A stretch of 64,000 nucleotides of DNA from Acanthopleura granulata (GCA_016165875.1 JABBOT010000001.1:34279011-34343010), one strand, 5' to 3'; positions 36,145-49,915 are shown, counted from the first letter of the stretch. Numbers and translations: made by a program. Notes: generated by a model not told the origin, from the letters alone.

Positions 36145-37460
36145 GTAACGCAGAAGTCCGGAAGCATTTGCCAGTAGGTCGCAAAGTCGCAAAGATGTTG
36201 GTGATGCTGAAAACATAATGTAGGTGATTTATGTAGCAGGCCGACCCGGTCTGTTTCTCAGACAACCTTCTTCACATCCCCGCAGTCATTACCACGCTGT
36301 TCACGCCGTGACCCACAGACAGGGTTAGTAATGTTACATGAGTGTTCGGAGAATGATATTGAGAGTGTCAAGAAATAGTTCAGTTCGGTAAGTATAGTTG
36401 TTAACGTATTCTGCTGATGGACATGCATAAAGGCCCTAGTAATGCAATGTTCTCTGTTTGTATACAGTATGCCAACTGGCCTGATTCAATTATCGTAATT
36501 GCGTTCTTCCATAAATCTGGCTTAATGCTGCCCCTGAATCTCCTATCGACTATAGTTTTAGATATTCTGAAAGCACATAAATATTTCAGCAATCATGACA
36601 ACTACTATGAATGAAGTTCTCACCATTTACTACGACTGTATATAAACTTAGGATCCAAAGCGCAAGCTTACAACAATTATGTATCAGAAAGAACAAGAAC
36701 TGGGTCTCTCGCCACAAAATGTTCCCACACTGATAATTGTTAGTTAGTATATGTATTCAACAATTACACAAGTTGTTCCACCCATCGTTTATAGGAAAAG
36801 GCTCAGGTTGATACTCAGCTTCCGTTTTTCGGAAGACGTATTTCAAAAACAAATAGTAAAACATAAGTACAGAAATAAATGATTAAAAAAAATCATAAAA
36901 AAATAAAGCCAATACAAAAACAAACATTCCTAGCATGTGCCAGACTTTCAAACTATTCATAAAATTATTGCCCTTGTACAGCAGTTCACTTATTGGTTGC
37001 CTCTGCCTTATGCGCAACGGCTTCTAAGGTGAATCAGTGCGCATTGACATGTAGATGTAGCGATTTTTGTACACCATTTCTCCACAGCACAAAAACTTTC
37101 TGAAGCAACATTTTGGAATGAAGGCTTCCCGGGTTGGGTGCGGTCGATAGACTGTTAATGCTCAATACGAGTTAATACCACTTTCTGAAAGGGACCACAG
37201 CTTTTACGGTGTCTTTTCGCCAGTATGATTTGACCCTGAATCCTTTTAATTCACCTTTGACTCTGAATTCAGGGATGATCGATTCATGTTTGGGAAAAAA
37301 TAACCTTTAATGATCTTTATTCAAAAGATAAATTTAACAGCCAGGGAAGAAAAAAAATCATGGTAAATCAACAAAGACTTTATGTTACCAAACCATTTTC
37401 AGATGCATAGATAATCCAACAAGGCATGTTTTCTCTCAAAACAAACTGTTTTTACCGAGT

Positions 37461-37739
37461 ATGTCGACTGGAAAAGCCACAGTAATGTACAGTACTTATG
37501 TCCAAGTCTCATCAAAACTCGCGGCTGATCGCCAGGAAATGACTACAACGATCAAGATAACCTTTGTAGTATACGTTCGCGGACTCGCTTACTTGCCAAA
37601 TCGTAGCAAAAACAAGTGTACGAGCGGATTTTCAATCACCAAGCACACGCTAATGAAGATGGTATTTTTTGCCAAAAAGTCCGCAATCCATATAACGTGT
37701 GACGATCGTCTTAAAACGATGTCAGAATGTTTAGCGTAG
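37461..37739 (+). other. Array-borne open frame, unit U1 copy
   Basis: Ninety-two codons starting MSTGKATVMYSTYVQVSSK. The U5 copy gives about 74% identical residues over the first 70 codons, with nucleotide differences spread evenly over codon positions. U2 shifts frame after a longer A run, U3 stops after 55 codons, and U4 is deleted internally. This is what neutral duplicates look like; listed because it is the longest shared frame of the array. Confidence 0.15.
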
Positions 37740-38516
37740 TTTCCAGTTAACGGAAATTAGTAAAGGCTTTAATTGTCAGAGCGTATACCAATACGTTAAA
37801 TGACAAAAACTCTTTAGTCCTAACAGATACACTGATGTGGCGTGTTAGTGGTCCACACTGGTGCTATGGATTAAGCTTATTGCTGTTCATCTGTTTTGAT
37901 CAATCGAGAAGCGTTGTCTTCCTTGTAACATAACTACAGACAAACGTGCACCTTTCTGAGAAACTGGTCGGGGTCCAAGATGGTTGTATTACATCAAATA
38001 TACGACGTGGTATAGCCAATAGGCACCTAATTTGCTTTCCAAAATATCACATAACTCAGTCAGGAAAATGTTTGATAAGCCTTCTCGAAATAATCAGAGG
38101 GAAATTAAGATATCTTAAGTCACATTGTCATAAAGACCATGCGGCCAGAACAGTATTGTATTTATTTTACGGCGTTTTCTTTATTTACGACTAGTGTTTA
38201 CATCAAGCACAACTCTGAGCCTCAGTCTACTGTCAGATGAATTGAACGCTTATGCACATTCCACAGTTCAGTACCACGTCTGACTCCAAGCATAAAAAGT
38301 GATGGGCCTGAGTTACTTGCTAATCTGGGTATTTTCCCACTGGACGATTATTGTTTTTTTGTATACATATAAAAAGAAATCAGCAAATCTATCATCATAC
38401 CTTTTTCTGACATGATAATTAACACAGAGATTAAGACCTTAGAGATTTCAAATAATTGGGTTGATAAGTTATTTCCAGCAGCTTATGGCAAATATTTTTT
38501 CGAGATGTTTGGAATC

Positions 38517-38536
38517 AGAGAGAGAGAGAGAGAGAG
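38517..38536 (+). repeat. (AG)n flanking the SINE on its left
   Basis: Ten AG pairs directly before the SINE, continued as (AG)n after it: the SINE went into an AG tract that is present in short form in U3 (48685) and in the GGAGAGATG of U4 (52216). Confidence 0.8.
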
Positions 38537-38839
38537 AATGAATGAATGAATGCTTATTGTTTAACGCCCTACTCAAGAATATTTCACTTATACGAAGGCG
38601 GTGTCTGCTTGGTGCAGGACGGATTTGCACCGTATCTTTTTTATCTGGTGCTGCCTCACCGAGACACCCAACCAGTCACATTATACTGACACCGGGCCGA
38701 CCAGTCCACCCTCTATCCTCTTATTGCTGAGCGCCTAGCGAGGAAGCAGGATGTACCATTTTTTGAAAGTCTGTGGTATGAACCCAGATCTCCCGGCCCG
38801 AAAGCAGACGCTCTACCAACTGCGCTATCCGAGCGGGTC
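38537..38839 (-). mobile_element. Full-length SINE-2
   Basis: The tail AATGAATGAATGAATGC, TTATTGTTTAACGCC is at the left and the tRNA-like head at the right. On the minus strand the head reads GGATAGCGCAGTTGGTAGAG (A-box region) and GGGTTCATACC (B-box-like). The body holds CACATTATACTGACACCGGG. It is present only in unit U1, so it post-dates the tandem amplification, or was lost elsewhere. Confidence 0.9.
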
Positions 38840-38845
38840 GAGATC

Positions 38846-38973
<128 letters not shown>

Positions 38974-40992
38974 ATGGTTTGTTCGGGTTTGTTGTACGAA
39001 AAGAGATCATTTATATCTCAACTGCCATATCGCTAAAGAGCTAAAGTCCTATAAAAACCAGTAGAACAGGAAAATTAAAACCGGGGAAGCCAAAACAATA
39101 CAATGAATTTAATTAATAACTGAGCGCTAACATTAAATTTTCAAGCATCCATTTTGTTTTCAGTAACTGCCATAGAACACACCAATTCATAGAATATCGG
39201 AAGTAACTGTTTACAATTAAAGCATCTAACACCTGATCCGCTTGACTCAATTCCCATCTACATGATAGTGCTAGCCTGGTATGGGATAACAGGAACGTCT
39301 TTGTCTCTTAGTATTATGCAAATAAGAAATCTATCAAAATAACAACGATTAAGGCTTGATCAGAAGACTCATAGTACAAATTCAGTCAGCTGTTCTAAAT
39401 GTTTGGCAGGAGGTCAGCGACTTTTTCTTAATGAAGAAACGTAGAGAAAACACGCGAGTAACTGTTGTGAGAAAAGCCGATACTTCGTTTGGCGCGGTCG
39501 ATACTAATCAGTTGTGTTATATGCCCTGGAAGACATAAAATGCAATTTTACAATTGATTTCCTTTTCTTTCTTCGGTGTTATTTCTTCGCCTCGTTTAAG
39601 TAAAATTACGTGAAGGTGGTGAAGCCTAATAAGTCCGTTGGTATACCTAAAATAAAGCCCGACGTAGCCGCCAATAACATATATAAACCCGGTGATAAAC
39701 ACTTTATTAAACAATCAGTTGGGAATGCACAGTACCCGTCGATGCTGCTTACTCTTGATCTCTGGGATGCCCTTCAATTATTTATTTAACTTGATCTTTG
39801 AAGCTTCCGAAACGATTTTTAAACCATTCTTACAGGCCTTAAAATCAATTCTGAAAAAACTTTGAAAAAACACTTTCAGTTCTGGAGAGCATTCTAAGAT
39901 ATTGAACTTCATTTATAAATCTTTTGAATATATTTTCAAAGCTAATCAAATAAAAAGTTCTCAAAATAATCATCATAGCTTCTAAAACCAGTTTGGAGCT
40001 TCAGAATCCTAATTCTTTCAGTGAAAATATACGTAGTGGTTATAAACTTCTCTTCAGCAAAACTTGTAAAAATATAAAATGGTTCCCAAGAGAGGGATGA
40101 TGCACGCCACAAAATCATATCAAACAGCTCCTTTTTACAGCTATTAACCTAAAAATTCAGAAAGCAGGGAAAGTAAAACTAAAGTCTTTCTTGATTCATC
40201 AAAAACATGAGAACCTCATTAAAGGCCTCACTTCTGTTCTGTCAAGGACAAAGAATGCCTTCCAAGGTGTACCGAAAAATACGGCAATGATTAAGCTTTG
40301 CATACATTTCAGTACCATCAGTGTCATGTCGAAAGCACCTTGAAAGAAAATGTACTTCACTTTCTTCCACATAACAGAGATCACATCTTCTAGTAGGATG
40401 TTTAGGCAAAACATCGTATCATCAATACGAAGATAAACTTACAAAAGTATTAAAAACAGACGAACGAAGGTGAAGAAGAAACGGCTATTGTTACCGGTGT
40501 ATTAGGTAAGAGTGTTCAAGTACAAATTACGCAGAATTTAGGACGTTTTAACAAATAAGGTGAGAAAATGTAGTTATCTGACGGCTCCACTGACCTGTGC
40601 ATTTTTGCACAAAATGGGGCTCAACTGTTGGATTTGAACTCACAATCAATTGGTTTGGGTGGTGCTGGAGAAGTGGTCGCTTATATTCCTTATAACGACC
40701 AATACGGTGCTCCAACAAGCGATCGATGGAATACTTTCGAAACTAGGATCACTCAGGAGGCCTTTATCATCGTGCCTGGTAAACATCGATGTTTCCGGAC
40801 ACCAATCTCTAATTTACTACACAATAATCTCTGGATCCATTTCACCTTGACGTAAAATTGTTTGCTGGTTGCCGTTAAGTTTTCATATCTAACACTGACA
40901 GCCAGTCAAATACCGTCTAGGTTTAGCAGCCAGGCATCTGTCTTTCGCACGAGCTGACAGGCTTTGCGCCAATGGTTAATCCCGATATTCTG

Positions 40993-41000
40993 TGACGTCA
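40993..41000 (+). promoter_or_regulatory. CRE-type palindrome TGACGTCA, head of U2
   Basis: Perfect TGACGTCA, about 20 bases before the GAGAGAAGTTCAGATGG anchor. TATTTAAGTAAAAGC, a possible TATA-like stretch, follows at 41093. A perfect palindrome is retained in four units at this point; function unknown. Confidence 0.3.
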
Positions 41001-42499
41001 TCATAACATAACATTCATCATTTGAGAGAAGTTCAGATGGCCATGCGTTTATGTATGTTGGTGCAAATAAGCCCACCCTTCAATTCAACAGCCTATTTAA
41101 GTAAAAGCTCCGTTGACCAGGCTGCTGTAAAGTTAAAAGGATATCTGCGAAGCTGTGAAATCCTATTCATTAAAGTGTTTTACCAACATGTGAAAGACAA
41201 GAATCTGATAGGTGCAGAAGTGGCTAGCTAATCAGACAAGACTGGAGTTGATTACCACATGATAAAACTCCGCCCCAACCTCCACAAACCCCTTCAACCT
41301 GATCCCTCAGCTTTGTCCGACTCATCTTTTCAACGTTAACGTGGCGATGGCACTTTACTAACATCTGTTTCATACCCTTGCGACCGCTTGTCACGTAGAA
41401 TACTTTTTAACTTTGAGCTCGTGTCCTTAAGTAACCCAAAGTCCGGAAACGTCGGCGAGCAGGGAAAGTCGAGAAGATGTTCGAGATGCTAACAACATCA
41501 TGTAGGTGATTTATGTAGCAGGTCGACCCGGTCTTTTCCTCAGACACCCTTCCTCACATCCGTGCAGTAATTACCATGCTGTTTACAGCGTGATTACAGA
41601 TGATTCTCCGCACTTACCACACACGGTTAGTAATGTTAGACGAGTGTTGCGAGAGTAATATTGTGAGTGTCAAGAAATAGATCAATTCGGTCAGCGCAGT
41701 TGTTACCACATCCTCATAATGAACACACATAAAGGCACTAGTTATGCAATCTTCTCTGTTTATATACAGTGAGCCAACTGGGCTCAATCAATGATCGTTA
41801 ATGTGCTCCTCTATAAATCTGGCTTAATGATGTAGCTATGTATCCGATCGTCTGTAGATTCAGATATCACGAGCACAGAAATATTTCAACACCTATGTGC
41901 ATAGTTGTCAATCATGATCTCACCAGTTATTAGGATTGCATATGCAAGTGCAAAGCTGAAGCTTACAACAATGATGTATCAGAATAAAGAACAAAAACTG
42001 GATCGCGCTCCACAAGATGCTGTATTCAACATGTGTAGCTATACATTATTATTCCACTAATGTTTTACAGAAGAAAGTGTATGTCAAACTTTTAAGCTGT
42101 GCAATAAAGTAGGGCCACTGTACAACCGTTCTCTGACAAGTTGCCTATTTACATGTGGATGTAGCAATTTCTGGAAACAGTTTCTCCACAGCACAAGAAC
42201 TTTTTGAAGCAAGACTTTGTAATGGTGACTTCCTGTAGAAGGTGCGGTCGATGGACTGTTAAGGCTGAGTACAAGTGAATACCACTCTTTAAATGAGGCT
42301 GCATGATTTACAGATGTCTTGGACCTGAATCTTATTTAGTCGCATTGGTCCTAAATTCAGGGATGGTCTATTCATGATCGGAAAAATAACATTTAATGGT
42401 CTTTATTCAAGAGATAAAAATTAGCAGCCAGGGGAGAAAAAAAATCAAGAAAGATTTGTTGTTGCTAAACTATTTTTCAGACGCATAGATAATCCAAAA

Positions 42500-42733
42500 A
42501 TGCATGTTTTCTCTCAAAACAAACTGTTTTTACCAAGTATGTCGATTGGTAAAGTCGCATTGGTGTACAGTACTTATGTCCAAGTCTCATCAAAGATCGC
42601 GGCTGATCGCCAGGAAATGACTACATCGATAAAGACAACCTCTGTAATATATGTCTGCGGACTCGCTCACTTGCCGAATCGTAGCAAAAAAAAACGTGTA
42701 CGAGGGGATATTCAATCATCAGACACACGCTAA
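42500..42733 (+). other. Array-borne open frame, unit U2 copy
   Basis: Same frame as 37461-37739, entered from an upstream ATG (42500); the core begins MSIGKVALVYSTYVQVSSK at 42539. A run of eight A (42688-42695) shifts the frame and ends it early. Confidence 0.12.
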
Positions 42734-45160
42734 GGAAGATGGTGTTTTTGCTCAACCGTCTCATGGCAAATGGTCCGCGTTCCACATAATTTACGGCTGT
42801 CATCTTTACACGGTGTGATAAAAGTTTGCCTAGTTTTCAGCCAAAAGACTGTCGTTGTCAAAATGTATACCAACGACTTTTACCCGTACCAAATGCACTG
42901 ATGCTTACGCAAAGTGTTCTATCTGAGTGTTGATTGAAATATCTTATTGCTGCTTATGTCTTTTGATCCAGCGAGAAACGTTGTCTTCAGTACAACATGA
43001 CTAGAAACAAACCATGCACCTTTCAATGAATTGGTCGGGTTTTGAGTTGTGCGAATAGGTATACATGGTGTCATATCACCAACGGGTACCTAATTTGTTT
43101 ACCCAAATAACTCAATCGGTAGAAATCATGGCAAGCCTTCTCAGAATAGTCGGTTAGAATCATGTTGTGTTTATTTTTCCGCGTTGGCCCTATTTACCAC
43201 CAATATTTACATCATGCACAACTCTGTACGTAAGGCTACATATTTCCTGTTGTTTTCCCAGTTGCAGACATTCCACATTAGAGTACCATGCCACGAAAGC
43301 CACGAAAATGCAACATCGACTGTCAATGTCCAATACAGTGAACTCTAACAGTGCAGACATTCAATCTCCGTGCAGTTAGCTTGTTGTCTTCAGCTGTCTT
43401 AGAAAACTCCAATTTCATGAATTTCTTTGAATACCGGAAATCATTGTGTAGAAAGCATTTAACACATGAGTCACGTTTTTGTCCATTAGTATTATGCATA
43501 TGGCAAATCTATGAAAAAGACAACGAACCAGGCATGATTCTCACACTCCTAATACAACTTCAGTCAGGTGTTCTAAATATCTATCAGGCGGTAAGCGACT
43601 TTTTCTTAATGAAGAGACCTAAAGAAAACACGTGAGTAACCGTTGTGAGTCAACCCGATACGATGTTTGGCGTGATCGATACCAAACAGGTCCGTTGTAA
43701 AACTGGGACACTATTAAATGCAATCTTACAATTGATTCCCTATTATTTCGTCCCTTCTGTCATTTGATTGTGGTGAGTCATGTTAAAATGTGTTGATCCA
43801 TGACAAATAAAACTAGACGAACTCACAAACAACATACATAAACCTGCTAATAAATAAATCTCACAAACATTCCGGGAGCATACATGTCCATATACTCCTC
43901 GATATTGGTTAGTGTTGATCTTTGGGATTCCCATGCGTTATTTATTTAACATGATTTTTCAAGCTTCGTAAATCATGTTAAGCCACGGACATCATTCTTA
44001 AAGCTCGCAAGTTTAATTTCAAAGCTTTGGATATCACATTCATTCTGGAAAGAGTTCCAATATTTTGAACTTTGTTTATCAATCTTTTGAATTTATTTTA
44101 AAACCCAACCAAGGCCATATTTCTGAAAATCCTATTAAGGCTTCTACAGCAGTTTGAAGCTTAATAATCATGTTAAAAGTTTTAACAAATTGAAAAATTT
44201 GCAGACGTTTCTAATTTCTCTTTAACAAAAAATATAAAATGGTTCCCAGAATAGTGATGGTGCACGTCACAAAATAATACCAACAAGAAGTTTCTTTATA
44301 TAGCTGTTAACCTAAAAGATTTAGAAAGAAAGGCAAGCAAAATCAAAATCCTCTCAAGTTTACCAAAAACCTACAAACCTCACTAAACCCCTTACCTCTG
44401 TTTTGTTGGGGACAAAGAATGGCTTCTATAGTGTGGCTTGTCTAGGGAGTAGGATTTACATGCATTTGAGTACTTGCAATGTTATATCCAAGGCACCTTA
44501 AAACAAAATGTGCTTCACTTTCATCCCCATCACGAAGATGGCTTCTCTCAGTGGGAAAGACTGAAAAGACGCCAGTTTAACACTAGACACCAGCCTCAAA
44601 AACAAAACATCATGTCGTCGTGGAGCTAAACTTAAACTAGACGAATAAAGCTGAAAGAAGAGACGACCACTATTATTGGTGTCCCAGGTAATGGTGTTCA
44701 AGATCAAATTACGCAGAATATCGATTTGGGATGTTTTGACAGAGAAGATATGGAAATGTAGTTATCTCACGGTTGAAATGTCCAGTACTTTTGTCCCGCG
44801 GAGGAGATTCAAATAATGGATTTAAAATCATGACCAATTCGTTCAGATGGTACGTGAGAAGTTGTCGGCAGTATTTCCTACAACGACCAGTGTGTTTTGA
44901 TCGATGGAATAATTTCTGAACTAAGACACTTCATCCTCCTGTCTGGAAAACACAGATGTTTCGGGACATCATTGTCTTATTTACAACTTTATAATCCCTG
45001 GGTTCATTTCTCCTTGGCGTAAAATTGATTGCTGGTTATTCTAAAGTTTTCCTATCTAAACACTGACAGCCTGTCAGGCAGAGCCAAAACTTGGCAGAGG
45101 GGCGTCCGTCCTGCGCATAGACTGACAGACGCTGCGCCAATGGTTAATACCGATATTTTG

Positions 45161-45168
45161 TGACGTCA
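45161..45168 (+). promoter_or_regulatory. CRE-type palindrome, head of U3
   Basis: Perfect TGACGTCA in the same setting as at 40993; TATTTACTTAAAAGC follows at 45260. Confidence 0.3.
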
Positions 45169-45559
45169 TCATGACATGGCATTCACCATCTGAGAGAGGT
45201 ACAGATGGCCATGTGTCTATACGTGTGTGCAAATAAGCCCACCATTCAACTGAACGGGATATTTACTTAAAAGCCTCGTAGACCAGGCTGCTGTACAGTT
45301 AAAAGGACATCTCCACTTATAGAAGCGACGTCCTATTCATTAAAGTGTGTTTTACCAACGGGCGAAAGACAAGAATCTGATAGGTGCAGAAGTGGCTAGC
45401 TAATCAGACAGGCGCCAGATTGGAGTTGAAGACAGGCTGTCCGGTTGGCCACACTGATTACCACATGGTGTCATTTAAGACTCCGTACTATCCTCCGCAA
45501 AGCCCTTCACCTGATCCTTCCAATTTGTCCGCCTCATCTTTTCAACGTTAACATAGGAG

Positions 45560-45643
45560 ATGGCTCTTTACAAGCAACAGTTTCATACCCTTGCACTAGT
45601 TTGCCATGTAGATTTATTATTCCCTTCGTGCTCTTGTCCTTAA
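45560..45643 (+). CDS. Candidate micro-ORF, unit U3 copy
   Basis: Twenty-seven codons, MALYKQQFHTLALVCHVD then ending SCSCP. The upstream ATG of U1/U5 is lost by a one-base change in spacing, but the second ATG is in frame and the stop position is conserved. Confidence 0.2.
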   Translation: MALYKQQFHTLALVCHVDLLFPSCSCP

Positions 45644-46313
45644 GTAACCCAGAACTCCGAAAACGTCGGAGAATAAGGAAAGTCGTGAAGATGTCGTACA
45701 TGCTGACAACCTTATGTCAAAGTGGGTTATTCATGTCGCAGGTCGAACCGGTCCATCTCTCGCACACCGTTCTCCACATCCCTCCAGTAATTACCACGCT
45801 GTTCACGGCGTAATTCTCCGCATGTACCACATACACCGGATTAGTAAAGTTACACATAGTGTTGGGAGAGTAATATTGAGAGTGTCAAGAAGGAGATAAA
45901 TCCGGTAAGTACAGCTATTAACGTAATCTGCTTATGGACATACATTAAGACCGTAGTTATGCAGTCTTCTCTCTTTATTCACAGTGTGCCAACTGGCCTG
46001 ACTCTGTGATCGTCAATGCGTTCCTCTATAAATCGGGCTTAATGATGCCGCCAATTCTCCGATCGACTGTAGATTCACATATCCTCAACATAGATAAGTA
46101 ATTCAAGAACTATGAACAATATTATGAATCATGTTCTTACGATTTCGATTGCATTGCACCGACACACATCGGTGTGTCAGAACAAAGAATGAGAACTGAG
46201 ACACGTTCCACAAAATGATCCCAGACTGATGATTCTTCACATATGTGTGTAATTTGTGTCGCTTTAATGTTAACAATTATACTACGATACTACTACGATG
46301 TGAGTCTACGATA

Positions 46314-47033
46314 GTCTGCCTTTTTTATTTAGTCGCGTACTTTTGACCGTCTGTAAATACGCCCATTGTTACTATCTGTATTTTCTTTTTTCAGTAACAC
46401 TCAAATTTTTACAAAATTATATGTATCACATCTCGGTATTTGCCGTGAAACTCAAATGAAAACACTTTTTGTGGTGTATAACGTTATGTTTCCATAAGCA
46501 GGTTTTCGACACCTCGTCTCAACTGCCTTGAGTAACTTCACAATTATTACAATTAGCGTGGCATAACGGGAGGGATCTGTCCTAACTAACAGGTAATACT
46601 GGACTACTAACACCTAAGATCAATTCTGTTCGGTCTCTATTCAATTTCAAAATGTAGTTCAACATGTTTGCCTAGACAAGCAAAACATGCTTTTCGAATT
46701 GGACTGTTCAGAATGTAATTCCAAGAAAATACGTGCACCCTCCTCCCCCCCCTCCGAGTTTAGCAGAGATATAAAGTGGAGGTTGACAGGAGCTTGAAGA
46801 CACTTCCAGCACTGAAGCAATATAACCTATAATCTGACAATACAATCACGCTGTGAGATGAGTAGTTAATATCACACGTGATCCCAACCCTGATGTACGG
46901 AAATGTGATACGCGTCATTTTGTAGAGTTTTGGGTGTTACATGTCACCGAAAAATTAAAAAAAAATACCCATAGTAACGGTGGGTGAATTTACAAGAGGT
47001 CAAACGTATGCCAAAGTAAATAAAAAAACAGAC
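46314..47033. mobile_element. ~720-bp MITE with long terminal inverted repeats
   Basis: The left end GTCTGCCTTTTTTATTTA and the complement of the right end (GTCTGTTTTTTTATTTAC) are inverted copies. The pairing continues through TTTTGACC / GTTTGACC, CTGTAAAT / TTGTAAAT, GTTACTAT / GTTACTAT and, further in, GTATCACATCTCGGTA / GTATCACATTTCCGTA. Each arm is roughly 140-150 bases at about 75-80% identity by eye. TA dinucleotides flank both ends, as for Tc1/mariner-type insertions. No transposase frame lies inside, so it is non-autonomous. It is absent at the matching point of U4 (about 50540). Confidence 0.85.
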
Positions 47034-47681
47034 TACAGTGTTCTAGAGAGAAAGAATCAAGATGATATGCCTCTTCCATTTCCCGGAAGATATATTTCAA
47101 AAATAAATACCAAGAAATAAATACAGAAATAAATAATTTAAAAACAAGAATAATAACAAAATAAAAAGAAGCATCCCTTGTGGACATCATGCATAAAAGT
47201 AGAGCCGCTGTACAGCTGTTCCCTTATCAGTTGGCTCTGCCGCACGCGCAAGGGCTTCAGCGAGGAATCAGTGAGCATTTATATGTAAATGTGGCCATTT
47301 CTGTCAAACATTTCTCCCCAGCACACAAACTTTCTGAAGCAAGACTTTGGAATGGTGGCTTCCCGCGGAATGTGCGGTCGATAGACTGTTAACGCTCAGT
47401 ATGAGTTGATACCACTTTCTCAGTGCGACCGCAGATTTTTCGGATGCCTTTTCAACAATTAGGCATGAATCCCATTCTCTGGTCTTTGTCCCTAAATTCA
47501 GAGATGATCGATTCATGATTGGGAAAAATAATCTTTAATTGATTTATTCACAAGACAAAAATTAGCAGCTTGTGCAGAAAAAAATCATAGATTTAGGTCT
47601 ACAAAGACTTCCTGTTGATAAGCCATTTTTCAGATGCATAGATAATCCAACAAGGTATGTTTTAAACTATTTTTACCATGT

Positions 47682-47849
47682 ATGCCGAATGGTAAAGTCG
47701 CAGTAGTGTACAATACTTATGCCCAAGTTTCACCAAAGCTTGCGGCTGATAGCCAGGAAATGACTACATCGATCAAGATAGCCTTTGTAATATATGTCCT
47801 CCGACTGCCTCACTTGCCAAATCGCCGCAGAAAAAAATGTGCGAGTTGA
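47682..47849 (+). other. Array-borne open frame, unit U3 copy (short)
   Basis: Fifty-five codons, MPNGKVAVVYNTYAQVSPK ... RRRKKCAS, ending where U5 continues. Same frame as 37461-37739. Confidence 0.12.
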
Positions 47850-49065
47850 TATTTCATTCTCGAAAACACGCTAATGAAGATGCTATTTTTTTGCTCAACC
47901 GTCTCACGTCACTTGCACGGCATTAAATATAAATTTTTTTACGGTGTGAAATGGTTTTCAGAGTGTCCAGTGAACGAAATTCCAGAGATAAAGGCTTTAA
48001 TTGTAAAAACCTATATCAGTATGTCACAGATAGACAGCTAGATTTTTGACCCGTATCAAAGGTACCGAAGCTGCCTCCAAGTGGTCCATGCGATAGTTGA
48101 CGAAATAATCTTATATTGCTGCCTAACTCATGGACATGGATGGCTATCTAAGCTGAACGCCATCGCGTAATTGGTGGCGTGATATATGCAACAGGCAGTT
48201 GATATGTTTACCCTATAACAGATAAATGAATAGGCAAAATCTTTGAAAAGCGTTCTAAAAATATTCAGATGTAAATCAAAATATATACCTCTAAAGACAA
48301 TGCGGTTAGAACCGCGTTATATTTAATTGCCATTAATCATGCACAATTGTGAAGGTAAAACAACAACTTTCTGGGGACGCGAAGGCCTGTTCACCTTCCA
48401 CCATTCTGTACCATGTCTGATTCCACGAGTCCGTTGTCATCATAAAAAAGCGATGAGCCTGAGTCACGAGCTATTTAGGGTATTCTATCAGTGGACGATT
48501 ATTCAATTGGCTCGAGGGAATGGAACAAAGAAAAAAACAACAACAAATCCATTATCATACCCTTTTCTGGTCCGTGATAATCAACAAAGGGAATAAGAAC
48601 TTGGTAATTTCAAATAATTGGGTTGATAACTTATTTATCATCCGCCGTTTAAGGTGAATATGTTTTTCTTAATGTTTGGAATCAGAGAGAGGTTTAGGAC
48701 GTCAAATAGTATATGTGAGGCACGTATGGGTTCATTGTGTGATAAAAGCCCTTTACCCTTTTAACTGTTATCCAAGGTGGTTCAAGGGTAAAACACGAGA
48801 CATCGGTCTAAACAAAAAACATCACGTCATCGATGAGGAGATAAATTTACAACACTATCAAAACTGACAAATGAGGTTGAAAGAAGAAACCACCATTGTT
48901 ACTGGTGTTTCAGGCAAGGGTGTTCAAGTTGAAATTACACAGAATGTCAATTTAGGGCGCTTTGACAGAGAAGATAAGAGAATGTAATTATCTCACGGCT
49001 CCACCGTCCCACATTTTTCTCTCTCCAAACTAGGTTCAAATGTTGCAAGTGAGCTCATGAACAAT

Positions 49066-49117
49066 CCGTTCACACTGTGCACATGAACAATTCGTTCACA
49101 CTGTGCACGGGAAGTAG
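49066..49117 (+). repeat. 26-bp tandem duplication in U3
   Basis: ATGAACAATCCGTTCACAC and ATGAACAATTCGTTCACAC, each followed by TGTGCAC, in direct succession; the other units have one copy or none. Confidence 0.85.
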
Positions 49118-49435
49118 TTAGCAGTATTCCTTACCACGACCGGTACGATCTTCCAACAAATGATCGTTGCAATAACTTGTAAACTAAGACTATTTAGGAG
49201 GCCTTCGTCTTCATGTCTGGCAAACAACGATCATTCCGGACACAGATCTCTTATTTATAACACTATAATCTCTAGATCCGTTTCACCATAGCGTAAAATT
49301 GATTGCTGGTTGTTCTAAAGTTTTCATATCTAACACTAACAGCTAGCCGAAGAGAGCCAAGATTTGGCAAGCTGGCATCCGTCCTGCGTACACAGGCTAA
49401 CAGAGGCTGCGCCAATGGTTAATCCCGATATTTTG

Positions 49436-49443
49436 TGACGTCA
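49436..49443 (+). promoter_or_regulatory. CRE-type palindrome, head of U4
   Basis: Perfect TGACGTCA in the same setting as at 40993; CTACTTGACTAAAAGC follows at 49534, so the TATA-like part is weaker here. Confidence 0.28.
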
Positions 49444-49831
49444 TCCTGACATAACATTCACCATCTGAGAGAGGTACAGATGGCCATGTGTCTATGTGGG
49501 TGTGCAAATTAGGCCTACCATTCAGCTGAACAGTCTACTTGACTAAAAGCTCTGTAGACCAGGTTGCTGTAAAGTTAAAAGGATATTTCCATCAACCTGG
49601 ACGTTCGATTCACTAAAGTGTGTTTTACCAACGGACGCAAGACAAGAATATGATAGGTGCAGAAGTGGCTGGCTAATCAGACAGGCGCCAGATTGCTGTT
49701 GAATACAGGCGGTCAGACCGGCCACGCAGATTACCACATGGCGTCATTTAAAACTCCTTCCCATCCTCCACAAACCCCTTTATGTTATCTCTCCAATTTG
49801 TCCGCCTCATCTTTCCGATGTTAAGTTGGGT

Positions 49832-49915
49832 ATGACACTTTACAAGCAGCTGTTTCATACCCTAACGCTCTATCGCCATGTAGATGTATTATTAAATTTG
49901 CGCTCGTGTCCGTAA
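49832..49915 (+). CDS. Candidate micro-ORF, unit U4 copy
   Basis: Twenty-seven codons, MTLYKQLFHTLTLYRHVD then ending LRSCP, same stop position as the other units. First Cys replaced by Arg. Confidence 0.18.
   Translation: MTLYKQLFHTLTLYRHVDVLLNLRSCP

Larger units (their letters stand above)
40993..45160 (+). repeat. Tandem array unit U2 (4.2 kb)
   Basis: Starts at TGACGTCA (40993-41000), then TTTGAGAGAAGTTCAGATGG. It follows the landmark order of U1 but lacks the segment with TTGGGTTGATAAGTTATTT and the AG tract. The micro-ORF is interrupted by TAA after MALY (41347 start), yet the downstream frame and terminal stop (41428-41430) are in the same place. Confidence 0.85.
45161..49435 (+). 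repeat. Tandem array unit U3 (4.3 kb)
   Basis: Starts at TGACGTCA (45161-45168). It contains a ~720-bp MITE (46314-47033) not found in the other units. It lacks about 1.35 kb corresponding to 52.29-53.64 kb of U4, because CGTATGGGTTCATTGTGTGATAAA (48726) runs quickly into GATGAGGAGATAAATTTAC (48833). Insertion and deletion nearly balance, so its length resembles the plain units by accident. Confidence 0.85.
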
